A DNA stretch of 64,000 nt, from the NCBI GenBank assembly GCA_040385645.1, contig JAZKGZ010000014.1:124001-188000 (forward strand), given 5' to 3'. Position numbers and translations under genes: made by a program. The notes under the pieces are model-generated. The model had not been told where the DNA came from. It was given only the letters and a program-made list of their open reading frames with translations, and did no database searches. Below, piece after piece: positions 8,997 to 18,049 of this stretch; positions within the stretch are counted from its first letter, which is position 1; each line of letters opens with the position of its first letter. This stretch comes from JANXSS01 sp040385645 (GTDB taxonomy: Bacteria > Pseudomonadota > Gammaproteobacteria > Burkholderiales > Burkholderiaceae_D).

Positions 8997-11021
8997 TTAA
9001 TAGCCTTCGCTTTTCCAAACTGATCTGTAAGTTTGGAGCGGATCATTAGGCCCTTCTATGTTTGTCATTTCAAGTTTCTTTTCTCTCAAGAGCGGGCGAA
9101 TATAATTATTACGGACATGCCGAGAATTGCGACGAAGCAAGATGGCGAGTTCTTCAGCGCGCCAAGCCCCTAAAAAACAGATGTCCCAAATTAGTTGCTT
9201 TGCTTCATCCGGACTACTGCGACGGCCTAACGCATCAACGCGAGCTACGAGATTTTCCGGAATTAGGGCCAAGAGAGCTCGTCGACTAACTTCATCGTTT
9301 GGAAAAACAATCGTCGGAAGGCTTACGTTATCTAAATTGTGATTGGTTGATAAGCTCTCTAAGTTGGTAGATAGGCCGTCTAGCTTGGTTGATAAGCTCT
9401 CTAAGTTGGTAGATAGGCCGTCTAGCTTGGTTGATAAGCTTTCTGAGTTGGTAGATAAGCCGTCTAGCTTGGTTGATAAGGGTAGAGATTTGACTGACGT
9501 AGTTATAGAAGTATCAAAATCGTTTAGGGGAGCAAAAAGCAAAGTTTTTGTAGGCACATAATACGTAGCGGAACTTTTCCCTTTTTGTTCAAGCAATCCT
9601 GCATCTCTCAGCCGCCGAAGTGCGCTGCTTGCATTCAACACATCGACTTTGTTTACATCACGATACGTTGCGTTGTCGATTGCTCCTGCTTCTCTAACAA
9701 TAACCAGTGCCTTCGCTTCTTCAGGCGACAGCTGCAAATCACGAAATTGGCTTAGCCAAGCAATATCTTGCTCTCCCAAAAAGTGATGAAAAAAGTATCG
9801 TGCCACAAATTGGTCGGCCCCTCGGTCTGACTCAAATAGGGGAGGCGTCAACCCAGCCTGCTCCATAATTTCACGCATTACGCGAATACCACTCCCTTTG
9901 GTTTCGGCAAACCGCGTTTCGTGAAGCACTGCGGCAATCTTTGGGTTGCGTGGCTGTGAGCCGGGCTCCCCCAAATGGTCTATAGATTTAAGTGAAAAGC
10001 CTGGGTTACGGATTTCCAATCGATTTGGATAACGGATAATCTGGATCGGGCTATGGCTACGATAACTACGGTGCATGAGAGCATTAACGACTGCCTCTCG
10101 AATAACACGGAGTGGAATCACAGGTTTATCTTGACGCTGTAGCGCCCCCTCATCAAGCCCGAAACTTTTTGGTAAATCATCTAGAATTGCCGCTTGTGTT
10201 CGGCGGATCAGTCGGAACAAGGGATCTCGAATTTCGATCGTATCAAATCGCTTATTCACATCTTGTACCCAATCCCGTCCCGACTCGCGGATATAGTCCA
10301 CTCGAGTCATTGGGAAGCAACGGCGCAACGCTTGCGGTTTCCCGAACAGCATCATCCCAGCAACTGTAGGCCTCCAAATGTTTTGCGAATCCTTACGAAT
10401 ACAGCCTAATGCTTGCAGTAGTTCTACCTCTGACCACCTAAGCTCCTCAGCGTCAGGATTTACCTCCGCACGTGCCTGCCTATAGTCCAAGACCGCCTCA
10501 GGCAAAATATCATCCAAAGATGCGTCTAGCACCAATCCGCAATCAAAGCTTTCCACTTGCCGGCTTTGGTAGAAGATTGCGAGGTCATCTTCAGTGCATT
10601 TTTGATCAGTGCTTCCGATGCGCCGAAATGCACCTTTTGGCAAACCTGTTGCTTTGAAAAAAACCGGCTTGTCGTGTGGTTGAGCTTCGGGAACAAATAC
10701 GACAATAAGCACCTTTCCACCAATGTGCTCGGTAGAGATGTCTACCCTGATTGGAACATTAAAAAAGTCGCGACATTGATTTGCAATCTCGGCCGACAAC
10801 TGGTCGGGATTTTCGATGCCTTCCACTGCGTACGAAGGGAATAAAGACATATCGTCCCTCGTCACTCCGAGTGCAATCCACCCGCCACCGAGGCCCGGTT
10901 CGTTGGCAAACGCGCAGACGGTTTCGCCCAGTGACCGACCAACTTCGGAACAGCGTTTTGCTTCGACGCGCTCATGCTCGTCTAAAAGATTTAGGCTTTC
11001 TAGTAGTGCTGAAGCATTCAC
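8997..11021 (-). CDS. AlbA_2 / Schlafen-type putative ATP-binding regulator
   Basis: A 674-aa protein. Residues about 10-150 form an AlbA_2 (Schlafen-type) putative nucleic-acid-binding domain (SLGETVCAFANEPGLGGGWIALGV). Residues about 290-420 match a GHKL-like ATPase region (REAVVNALMHRSY, KGSGIRVMREIM), then a winged-helix-like segment. Next is a low-complexity heptad block (about 515-560, LSTKLDG/LSTNLES units) and a C-terminal helical domain. Such proteins are usually annotated as transcriptional regulators or ATP-binding proteins, often in accessory DNA; the exact role is unknown. It sits alone between tRNA-Thr and an IS3 element. Confidence 0.75.
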   Translation of the reverse strand: MNASALLESLNLLDEHERVEAKRCSEVGRSLGETVCAFANEPGLGGGWIALGVTRDDMSLFPSYAVEGIENPDQLSAEIANQCRDFFNVPIRVDISTEHIGGKVLIVVFVPEAQPHDKPVFFKATGLPKGAFRRIGSTDQKCTEDDLAIFYQSRQVESFDCGLVLDASLDDILPEAVLDYRQARAEVNPDAEELRWSEVELLQALGCIRKDSQNIWRPTVAGMMLFGKPQALRRCFPMTRVDYIRESGRDWVQDVNKRFDTIEIRDPLFRLIRRTQAAILDDLPKSFGLDEGALQRQDKPVIPLRVIREAVVNALMHRSYRSHSPIQIIRYPNRLEIRNPGFSLKSIDHLGEPGSQPRNPKIAAVLHETRFAETKGSGIRVMREIMEQAGLTPPLFESDRGADQFVARYFFHHFLGEQDIAWLSQFRDLQLSPEEAKALVIVREAGAIDNATYRDVNKVDVLNASSALRRLRDAGLLEQKGKSSATYYVPTKTLLFAPLNDFDTSITTSVKSLPLSTKLDGLSTNSESLSTKLDGLSTNLESLSTKLDGLSTNLESLSTNHNLDNVSLPTIVFPNDEVSRRALLALIPENLVARVDALGRRSSPDEAKQLIWDICFLGAWRAEELAILLRRNSRHVRNNYIRPLLREKKLEMTNIEGPNDPLQTYRSVWKSEGY
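9347..9480. repeat. 42-bp in-frame tandem repeat (3.2 copies)
   Basis: Three consecutive 42-bp units (9347-9388, 9389-9430, 9431-9472) plus a partial TTGATAAG, inside the AlbA_2 gene. The first two copies are identical and the third has a few changes. Each unit encodes two 7-residue half-repeats of the form LST(K/N)LxxL. The multiple-of-three period keeps the frame open when copy number changes. Confidence 0.95.
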
Positions 11022-11200
11022 CGGCAGTACCTTTTTACAGACCCAGCAAAGTGGCGCATCCTAAGCTAACGTGAGTGTCATCTCACGATATTAACCTATA
11101 GAGTTCGCGTAAAATAATTTGTTGGATCGAGTAATGGCTTTGTAGGACATGGCGTGTCTAGACGCATGATGGGCTTCCCCCGATTCCACGGACACATTTT

Positions 11201-12061
11201 TTAAGCGGATCTTAAATTTTCGAACTGCACTGGGCTGATGTAACCGATGGTCGAGTGGCGCCGTCGTGGATTGTAAAACCGTTCAATATAGTCGAAGACG
11301 TCTGCGCGCAGTTCATCACGGTTACGATACTGCTTCCGACTCAATCGTTCGGTCTTCATGGTGGAGAAGAAGCTTTCCATGGCAGCATTATCCCAACAAT
11401 TTCCACGTCTGCTCATACTGCAAATGATGCCGTGCGAATCCAGCAGCCGTTGGAAGTTTTCACTTGTGTATTGCGAACCCTGGTCAGAATGATGCAACAC
11501 CGCCTTGGGGCGGCCGCGTCGGAAGATTGCCATGAGCAAAGCGTCCATGACCAGTTGCGCCGTCATCGTTGGCTGCATTGACCAGCCTACAATACGCCGC
11601 GAATATAGATCGAGCACCACGGCGACAAACAGCCAGCCTTCTGTAGTCCAAACGTATGTAAAGTCGGCGGCCCATTTTTGATTTGGACCCGTTGCTTCAA
11701 ACTGTCGGTCCAGAAGATTGGGGGCGATCGAATGAACGACTGAAAGCATCTGGCCAGGCTGCCGACGTCGTCTGTGCCGGGCCTTGATTCCAGCTGCCTG
11801 CATCAAGCGTGCAACACGATTGACGGAGCAACCGACACCATCCTGCTGCAGGTCGTACACAATACGTGGTGAGCCATAGGTTCCATCACTGGCTGCAAAG
11901 CTCTCGCGGATGCGTTGCAACAGCGCAGAATTGGCCTGCTGGCGATCGCTTTCCGGTCGTTCAAACCAATCATAAAAGCCACTGGCAGATACGCCCAGAA
12001 CACGGCACATCGTTCGTGTTGGCCAGATTGTGCGATGCCGGGCAATAAAACGGTACTTCAC
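11201..12061 (-). CDS. IS3-family transposase OrfB (DDE integrase core)
   Basis: A 286-aa protein with an HTH_21-like region (TYGSPRIVYDLQ) and an rve integrase core. The DDE residues are in WAADFTYV, HHSDQGSQYTS and NAAMESFFSTMK. It is normally made as an OrfAB fusion by -1 frameshifting. The listed start is GTG 12061, overlapping the orfA stop (GTGA). It appears intact. Confidence 0.94.
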   Translation of the reverse strand: MKYRFIARHRTIWPTRTMCRVLGVSASGFYDWFERPESDRQQANSALLQRIRESFAASDGTYGSPRIVYDLQQDGVGCSVNRVARLMQAAGIKARHRRRRQPGQMLSVVHSIAPNLLDRQFEATGPNQKWAADFTYVWTTEGWLFVAVVLDLYSRRIVGWSMQPTMTAQLVMDALLMAIFRRGRPKAVLHHSDQGSQYTSENFQRLLDSHGIICSMSRRGNCWDNAAMESFFSTMKTERLSRKQYRNRDELRADVFDYIERFYNPRRRHSTIGYISPVQFENLRSA

Positions 12062-12348
12062 TTGGGGTCGGCTGCGAAGTAGCCAAGCGCCTTTTTTAAT
12101 ATATCGCGCTCCGTCTTTACCTTGACAAGCTCGCGACGCATGCTTTCAAATTCCTGGGCCGATATGGCATCACCATTAGCGCTACGGGCAGGCACCGATT
12201 CAGATTCCTGTTCGCGACACCAACGACCCAACAAATTTGCGCCAACCCCAAGATCCCTGGCAATTCCTGCTTTGTTAGCCCCAGGTTGCCGAACAAGCTT
12301 GACCGCCTCGTGCTTGAATTCTTCTGAAAACGTTCTTCGTTGCTGCAC
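12058..12348 (-). CDS. IS3-family transposase OrfA
   Basis: A 96-aa DNA-binding protein with a helix-turn-helix (FSEEFKHEAVKLV...GIARDLGVGANLLGRW) and a C-terminal leucine-zipper-like helix (MRRELVKVKTERDILKKAL). It recognises the IS ends and, by ribosomal frameshifting near its end, is fused to OrfB to form the active transposase. Confidence 0.93.
   Translation of the reverse strand: MQQRRTFSEEFKHEAVKLVRQPGANKAGIARDLGVGANLLGRWCREQESESVPARSANGDAISAQEFESMRRELVKVKTERDILKKALGYFAADPK
12091..12097 (-). other. Probable -1 programmed frameshift site (A_AAA_AAG)
   Basis: On the minus strand the orfA codons TTA AAA AAG contain the slippery heptamer A AAA AAG, about 11 codons before the orfA stop. 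This is the standard IS3-family frameshift signal for OrfAB production. I did not model a downstream pseudoknot. Confidence 0.75.
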
Positions 12349-12612
12349 GTAACACCTCCGATAGTTGGATGATACCTATCGAATGTGTACGTGTTACTGG
12401 GGGAAGCCCATGATGTCTACTAAATTAATTCAGATAGTCAGGCTTTAAGAAAAGCGCGTGGTGTGAAAATTCGTAAAATTCTTAGCCATCAATTTTAATA
12501 AACTCAAAAATCTCGGTATAAAGACCACGGCAAGAGACGTCTACATTCAGTTTTTGTGCGTTTGATCAGACGTTTTTTTAGCCCGCGGTTTAGCCTGTAA
12601 GAAATGCAATTA

Positions 12613-14358
12613 TTACGCCGCCATCTCACGCCCCAAGCGCTGCAGCAACACATCCACTTCAAACACGCTGATCGTCTGCCGGTTCTCGGTGTCGTTGCCG
12701 ATGTTGATCACTTCCTGCATTTCCCCCCGCATGTCGGTAGTGCTCTGGCCGCGCATCATTTTCGGTGCAGGCATGCGGTCGCTGTCGGGCACGGTCAGGA
12801 TACTGTCTACACAATCGACCATCAGCCCGTAGCGCTCCTCGCCACGTTCGATCACCAGGATTTTTGCATTGGTGGTGTCGGTGAGTGGCGGCATGCCGTA
12901 CAGGCTGCGCAGATCGATCAGGGTGATCATCTGGCGTCGCAGATTCAGCACGCCGCGAATGAACGCTGGCACGCTGGGCGGGCGAATCACATCGTCGGAA
13001 AAATTGATGATTTCGCGAATCTGTGCAATTTCGAAGGCGTAAGTCGCACCGATATTGAAGGTGATGTACACCTGCCGTCGATAGCTTGCATTGTTTTGCC
13101 CGGATTGCGCCTTGTCTTCGATCTTATTTTGATACAGCTCTGTATGACCGCGGGTAATCGATAGCACTTCCTCTTGCGAAAATATTTGTGCGTGATTCAG
13201 GAAAATAACTTCGCCGACGCCTTCTTTCAAGATGCAACCGCTGAACATGCCCGCTCTGGTTTCGCTCAGCAGAGGAATCGGCAAAAGATCGCCTGGGAAA
13301 AAACTGAAAAGATTGTCGACGCAATCGACCAGCAAGCCGATCAACGCTTCGCCGATATGCGCGATCACGATGCGCTGCTCGGCCGGATTGACCTGGCTGC
13401 GATTGTCGATATGCAGTAGACGGGCGAAATCGACGACGGCGACCACGTTGCCGCGTAGGTCGATGCGCCCGAGACACAACTTATCGGCGAGTACCGAATT
13501 TTGTAATGTCGGCACCTCGATGATTTCTCGGATGGCACTCATCTCGACGGCGAATGGTGTACCGTTTATACGGAAAGCGACGCAACGCCGCAGCTCGGTT
13601 TGCAGGTGGTAGTGGTTGCCTTGCACCTGGCGGCTGGTCGATTTCAGGGCGACGATTTGCGGAATGTTTTTGATGCTGATGAGTGCATCCGGATCGAGAA
13701 TCTGTAATAACCGGGCATTGTCGTCAAAGCGGATAGTGCCAGAGACCACTTTGTGGCTGGCTTCGTCGCGGTAGGCCAAATAATTGCACTGCTGCGGTCG
13801 AACCCGCAAAATTTCACCGATTCGCTCGAATAGCAAACCGATCTGAATGCCTTTGTAATCGACGATGACGACAGTCTGCGAATGCGTGACCACAGGCGCA
13901 GCAGGGTTGAAGATACGCGCCAGATTTAGCACCGGAATGACCGTGCCGCGCAGGGTAAATATCCCCTCCAGAAATGCCGGTGAGAGTGGTATCGGCGTGA
14001 TGCGATCGGGCAGATTCACGACCTCCCGAATACTGGTGGCTGCGAGAGCGAATTCATCGCTACCGAGAAAAAACGAGCCGAATAAAGTAATTCTGCTGAC
14101 GGTGTTCAACGTGCCTGCTTTTTCGGGTGCTGCTCGTGCGGTGATTTCGTAATTGTTCGGAACGTCCAGAACGTTTGAAACGTTCGAGCGATTGTTGACA
14201 GGTATCGATGGCAACGGCATCGCCGACACTTCGGTAAGCATGCCCTGATCGATATCGACGGTTTGTAGAGCAGCCAAATCCACTGCGAAAGTCGGGTTCA
14301 TGCTGGGCATAACCGTATCGGTGGTTCCAAGGTGCGTGGATGATTCAAAAGGTGGCAT
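12613..14358 (-). CDS. Chemotaxis coupling protein with three CheW domains
   Basis: A 581-aa cytoplasmic protein. After a Ser/Thr/Pro-rich N-terminus (about 1-75) come three successive CheW-like domains (about 85-230, 250-400 and 425-570), each with the FxL..EFAL/FAVE/YAFEI...I+EI opening and the FxxGxxNLRG(T/N/R) turn. CheW links receptors to the CheA kinase; triple-domain versions are less common and may act as multivalent scaffolds. Start ATG 14358 is chosen because GAGGAAAT lies 5 bases upstream; an in-frame start at 14445 lacks this. It overlaps the cheR end by 14 bp. Confidence 0.9.
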   Translation of the reverse strand: MPPFESSTHLGTTDTVMPSMNPTFAVDLAALQTVDIDQGMLTEVSAMPLPSIPVNNRSNVSNVLDVPNNYEITARAAPEKAGTLNTVSRITLFGSFFLGSDEFALAATSIREVVNLPDRITPIPLSPAFLEGIFTLRGTVIPVLNLARIFNPAAPVVTHSQTVVIVDYKGIQIGLLFERIGEILRVRPQQCNYLAYRDEASHKVVSGTIRFDDNARLLQILDPDALISIKNIPQIVALKSTSRQVQGNHYHLQTELRRCVAFRINGTPFAVEMSAIREIIEVPTLQNSVLADKLCLGRIDLRGNVVAVVDFARLLHIDNRSQVNPAEQRIVIAHIGEALIGLLVDCVDNLFSFFPGDLLPIPLLSETRAGMFSGCILKEGVGEVIFLNHAQIFSQEEVLSITRGHTELYQNKIEDKAQSGQNNASYRRQVYITFNIGATYAFEIAQIREIINFSDDVIRPPSVPAFIRGVLNLRRQMITLIDLRSLYGMPPLTDTTNAKILVIERGEERYGLMVDCVDSILTVPDSDRMPAPKMMRGQSTTDMRGEMQEVINIGNDTENRQTISVFEVDVLLQRLGREMAA

Positions 14359-15274
14359 GGTCGATTTCCTCGAATGCGTGTGCAATTTTGTCGGGTGCCG
14401 TATCTTCAGATGCAGGCGCAAAGCCATACACCATAGGCATTTCATAGCGATGAGCGATATTGAGCCTGCCGAGCGTTTCCGACTCGCCCAGCACTAATCG
14501 GGCGTTCGGCCGCATCGATTTACACACTTGCTCGACCACGCATTGCTGATTGACGTCGTCTAAATAGATCAGTACGTTGCGTAGAAAAACGATGTCGAAT
14601 TGCGCGGGCTTCGGTGTTTGCTGCGCTGTTTGTTGCGGTACCAGATACGGTGCGTGCTGCAGTAGTGGTGCAAGCAGGTTATGTTCGGCAAAACGCACAT
14701 GGCGTCTCAGCAGTGGCAGCACTTCCAGTGTTGTGCCGTGCTCTGTGAAATAGATTTTTTTCAAGTGCGGATGCGATGCGGCAAGGCGTTCTACCGAACG
14801 ACCGGTGTATCGTCCGACGCGGGCGGCTTCCAACGCCTCGGTCGAGATATCGGTGCCAAAAATTTCATAGCTGAAATCCGGATGTTGCTGCAAGAATTGC
14901 TCGCACACCATGGCGATCGAATAGGCTTCTTCGCCACTGGCGGCGGCTGCCGACCATACTTGTAAAGTCTTCCCGGCATGTTCTACGTACCAGGCAGGCA
15001 GGAATTGATTACAAAAATAATCCCAGACATGTGGCGTGCGAAAAAACGCCGTGTCGTTGGTCGTCACCAGATTGACGAACGTGGGGATTTCGCTGATCTC
15101 TGATAACAGGTGCGCCAGATAAGCATCGTAGCCAGCCAAGCCGAGCGTGCGGATGCGTGGTCGCAGCCGGCCTTGCAACAAAATGCGCTTTTTATCCGTC
15201 ATGGCGATGCCGGTGTGCTGGCGTACAAGGCGAATGAGCGCCGCCAGCGTGGCGGCGTCAATGTCGCTTTCCAT
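14345..15274 (-). CDS. Chemoreceptor methyltransferase CheR
   Basis: A 309-aa SAM-dependent methyltransferase. It has an N-terminal all-helical CheR_N domain (about 1-60; the TNDTAFFRTPHVWDYF segment follows) and a Rossmann-like catalytic domain with VWSAAAASGEEAYSIAM as the SAM-binding region and FDIVFLRNVLIYLDD. It methylates glutamates in MCPs. ATG 15274 begins 4 bp after the MCP stop; a longer frame from 15361 would overlap the MCP gene by about 80 bp, so it is less likely. In this cluster no cheB demethylase is present. Confidence 0.92.
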   Translation of the reverse strand: MESDIDAATLAALIRLVRQHTGIAMTDKKRILLQGRLRPRIRTLGLAGYDAYLAHLLSEISEIPTFVNLVTTNDTAFFRTPHVWDYFCNQFLPAWYVEHAGKTLQVWSAAAASGEEAYSIAMVCEQFLQQHPDFSYEIFGTDISTEALEAARVGRYTGRSVERLAASHPHLKKIYFTEHGTTLEVLPLLRRHVRFAEHNLLAPLLQHAPYLVPQQTAQQTPKPAQFDIVFLRNVLIYLDDVNQQCVVEQVCKSMRPNARLVLGESETLGRLNIAHRYEMPMVYGFAPASEDTAPDKIAHAFEEIDHATF

Positions 15275-15278
15275 CGGA

Positions 15279-17708
15279 TTAGACGACGAAGCCTGCAACG
15301 ATACGCGAGAGGTCGCCGGCATTGCTGTTGAGCCCGTCGGTCGAGCGGGCGATGCTGTCACAGGAAACTGCCGACTTCTCGGCCTCTTCCGCGATATGCT
15401 GAATCGCCGAGCTGACTTCGCGGGCAGTCATCAACTGCTCGTCGGCGGCGCTGGAAATATCCGAGATCGCCAGCGTGGTTTTTGCCACGCCCGAGACGAT
15501 CTTGTCGAAGGCATCGCTAGCCTGCTTGGAAATATCGCTACCCATTGAAACGCGTTTCACCGATTCATTAATCAGCTTGGAAATTTCCTTGGTCGCCTGC
15601 GAAGAACGCTCGGCTAGTTTCCGCACTTCGTCGGCGACCACTGAAAAGCCCAGGCCATGCTCGCCGGCACGGGCCGCTTCGATCGCGGCATTGAACGCCA
15701 GCATGTTGGTCTGGCTGGCGATCTCGCTGATGACCTTGACGATTTCACCGATGTCTTCGGAGGAGCGATTGATCAGGTCCATGGCCTCGATCGATTTTGC
15801 TACCGCTTTAGCACCGATTTCGGCTTCGAGCTGCGTGGCTTTCGCCAGATGGTCGGCATTGCGGGTACTGTCGGCGATCGAATTAATCGATGTCGTCAAA
15901 CCATCGATAGAGGCATTCATTTCTTCCACCGTCGCACCCAGCGCCTGGGCACCGGCTGCTACGCCGTTGGCACGCTCGGCGATGGTTTTGGAGGAGCCGG
16001 TGAAACCGTTGGCTGAATTGACGACATTGCCGATCACGCCGCGCAGGTCGCCGATCATTTTTTTGATGCCTTCGGCCAGCAGGTCAATCGGCTCCGTGCC
16101 CTCGATAAGGATATCGCAAGTAAGGTTGCCTTCGGCAGCAGCGGCGACCGATTTCAACAGATCGTTCACCTTGCGGCTATCGTTCTCTGCCTTGATCTTG
16201 ATGCTTTGCTCTAACCTTACCTGTTCGGTAATGTCGACCGCGTATTTCACGACCTTGTAAGGCTTGCCGTTCAGGTCGAGGATTGGATTATAGGTCGCTT
16301 GAATCCATACGGATTTGCCGTTATTGCCGAGCCGCTTGTAACGGCCGGTATCGAATTCGCCGCGATTGAGTTTTTGCCAGAAACGTTTGTATTCCGCGCT
16401 CGCTGCGTAGTCATCCTCGCAAAAAACGCGGTGGTGCTCGCCTTTTATATCGGCAAGCGTATAGCCCATGACGGCTAAGAAGTTTTCGTTGGCATTGAGC
16501 ACCCGGCCTTCCATATCGAATTCGATAACCGCCTGCGCCTTGCTGATCGCATTGATTTTGCTCTCGAACTCGGTATTTTTGATTTTGTCGGCAGTGATGT
16601 CCGCAGCGAACTTCACTACCTTGAATGGCTTGCCATCGGCATCGAAGATCGGATTGTACGAAGCGTTGAGCCAGATTTCCGTACCGTCTTTGGCAACGCG
16701 CTTGTACTCGCCGGTATTGAATTCGCCGCTGCCGAGCTTTTTCCAGAAATCGCGATACTCGGGCGTGTTGGCATAGGATTCTTCGCAAAACATGCGGTGA
16801 TGTTTGCCTTGAATTTCAGGCAATGTATAGCCGGTGGTTTTCAGAAAATTCTCGTTGGCGGTGATGACGGTGCCGTCGAGGTTGAATTCGATCACCGCCT
16901 GGGCTTTGCTGATGGCCGCATTCTTACCTTCGAATTCCGCATTGCGCAGTTTGGAGGCGCTGATATCGCTGGCAAATTTCACGACCTTGAACGGTTTGCC
17001 GTCGGCATCGAAGATCGGGTTGTAGGAAGCATTGAGCCAGATTTCCTTACCGCCTTTGGCGATGCGTTTGTATTCGCCGGAATCGAATTCGCCGCTACCG
17101 AGTTTTTTCCAGAAGGTTGCATATTCTGCAGATTTCGCATGCTCTTCGATGCAAAACATGCGGTGATGCTTGCCTTTTATTTCATCCAGCGTGTAGCCGA
17201 CTGTATTGGTAAAATTTTCATTGGCGGTAATGATGGTGCCGTCGAGATTGAATTCGATGACGGCTTGCGCTTTGCTGATGGCGTCGTTGCGTCCTTCGAA
17301 TTCTGCATTGCGCTGCTTGCTGGCGGTAATATCCGTTGCGAACTTGATCACCTTGATAGGCTTGCCCGCTGCATCCATGACCGGGTTGTACGAGGCATTG
17401 ATCCAGACTTCGCGCCCATCTTTGGCCACACGCTTGTAATCGGCCTGATCGAATTCGCCACGCCTGAGCTTCGCCCAGAAATCTTTATATGCCGAGGTCT
17501 TGGTATAGGCCGGATCGCAAAACATCGCATGGTGTTTGCCGACCACTTCTTCCAGCGTATAGCCTAAAGTAGCTAAAAAATTGTCGTTGGCATGGATGAT
17601 CGTGCCGTCGAGCTCGAATTCGATCAAAGCCTGGACCCGGTTCAAGGCGGTATTAATGGCTTGCAAGTCGATATAGTGGGTCGCAGTGGCTTTGCTCGTC
17701 GTTTCCAT
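15279..17708 (-). CDS. Soluble methyl-accepting chemotaxis protein with four PAS domains
   Basis: An 809-aa receptor with no membrane segment. Four tandem PAS domains (each 122 residues) fill the first two thirds; each has GKHHRMFC-like and WxxASYNPIxDxxGKPxKVVKFAxDIT motifs. A short HAMP-like linker (about 500-550) and an MA signalling domain with hairpin tip EIASQTNMLAFNAAIEAARAGEHGLGFSVVADEVRKLAERS follow. It probably senses an intracellular ligand or redox state and signals to CheA. There is no C-terminal pentapeptide. ATG 17708 has AAAGAG upstream; a TTG at 17726 is possible. It forms an operon with cheR and the CheW-like gene. Confidence 0.92.
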   Translation of the reverse strand: METTSKATATHYIDLQAINTALNRVQALIEFELDGTIIHANDNFLATLGYTLEEVVGKHHAMFCDPAYTKTSAYKDFWAKLRRGEFDQADYKRVAKDGREVWINASYNPVMDAAGKPIKVIKFATDITASKQRNAEFEGRNDAISKAQAVIEFNLDGTIITANENFTNTVGYTLDEIKGKHHRMFCIEEHAKSAEYATFWKKLGSGEFDSGEYKRIAKGGKEIWLNASYNPIFDADGKPFKVVKFASDISASKLRNAEFEGKNAAISKAQAVIEFNLDGTVITANENFLKTTGYTLPEIQGKHHRMFCEESYANTPEYRDFWKKLGSGEFNTGEYKRVAKDGTEIWLNASYNPIFDADGKPFKVVKFAADITADKIKNTEFESKINAISKAQAVIEFDMEGRVLNANENFLAVMGYTLADIKGEHHRVFCEDDYAASAEYKRFWQKLNRGEFDTGRYKRLGNNGKSVWIQATYNPILDLNGKPYKVVKYAVDITEQVRLEQSIKIKAENDSRKVNDLLKSVAAAAEGNLTCDILIEGTEPIDLLAEGIKKMIGDLRGVIGNVVNSANGFTGSSKTIAERANGVAAGAQALGATVEEMNASIDGLTTSINSIADSTRNADHLAKATQLEAEIGAKAVAKSIEAMDLINRSSEDIGEIVKVISEIASQTNMLAFNAAIEAARAGEHGLGFSVVADEVRKLAERSSQATKEISKLINESVKRVSMGSDISKQASDAFDKIVSGVAKTTLAISDISSAADEQLMTAREVSSAIQHIAEEAEKSAVSCDSIARSTDGLNSNAGDLSRIVAGFVV
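16173..17636 (-). repeat. Four tandem PAS-encoding repeats, 366-bp period
   Basis: Four consecutive copies of a 122-codon unit inside the PAS-MCP gene. Units 2 and 3 are the most alike (long stretches such as WLNASYNPIFDADGKPFKVV are identical), which suggests recent duplication or gene conversion. Confidence 0.9.
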
Positions 17709-18049
17709 AATTGCACGCTCTTTCAAAGTAAAGGGGTTGCCTATGGCAGACTACGAAGTAGCTGCTCGGCAATAATAGATTCTCGATATTGCCTCAAGAT
17801 AATTTTTAAAACAATCCAATCGAAGGAGTATTTCGAGAAGTGTGGATTTTTGTCGATAGTGCGGCCCAGCAAACAGACGACTGGTTGCCTGCTATGTATA
17901 AGTTCGTGTCGCTGCTTGTCATACACACGAACAATGAAACCAGCTTATCGGCACCCTAAAGCAACGCTTCAGCACTTCCTCGGAACGACCGCTTCTGATC
18001 AAGTTGTCTTAAAAATAATTGTCTTTTTTGTTCCAATGGCCGTGCACTC
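17709..18049. other. Divergent intergenic region (PAS-MCP / hybrid kinase)
   Basis: 341 bp between divergently transcribed genes. I see no gene. AT-rich stretches near 17790-17830 and 18005-18030 could carry promoters for the two sides, but no clear -35/-10 pair was identified. Confidence 0.5.

Larger units (their letters stand above)
11170..12410 (-). mobile_element. Complete IS3-family insertion sequence
   Basis: A 1241-bp element bounded by imperfect inverted repeats that begin TGGGCTTCCCCC at 11170 and end GGGGGAAGCCCA at 12410; similarity continues through an ACAC/TACACATT stretch. The terminal TG...CA is typical of IS3-family ends. A 3-bp target duplication TGA flanks it (11167-11169 and 12411-12413). 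It carries overlapping orfA and orfB on the minus strand and looks intact. Confidence 0.93.

Noticed and set aside
9343..9561. Plus-strand open frame across the 42-bp repeats
   Set aside because: It is opposite the AlbA_2 gene; its repetitive sequence merely mirrors the repeat. No RBS or family.
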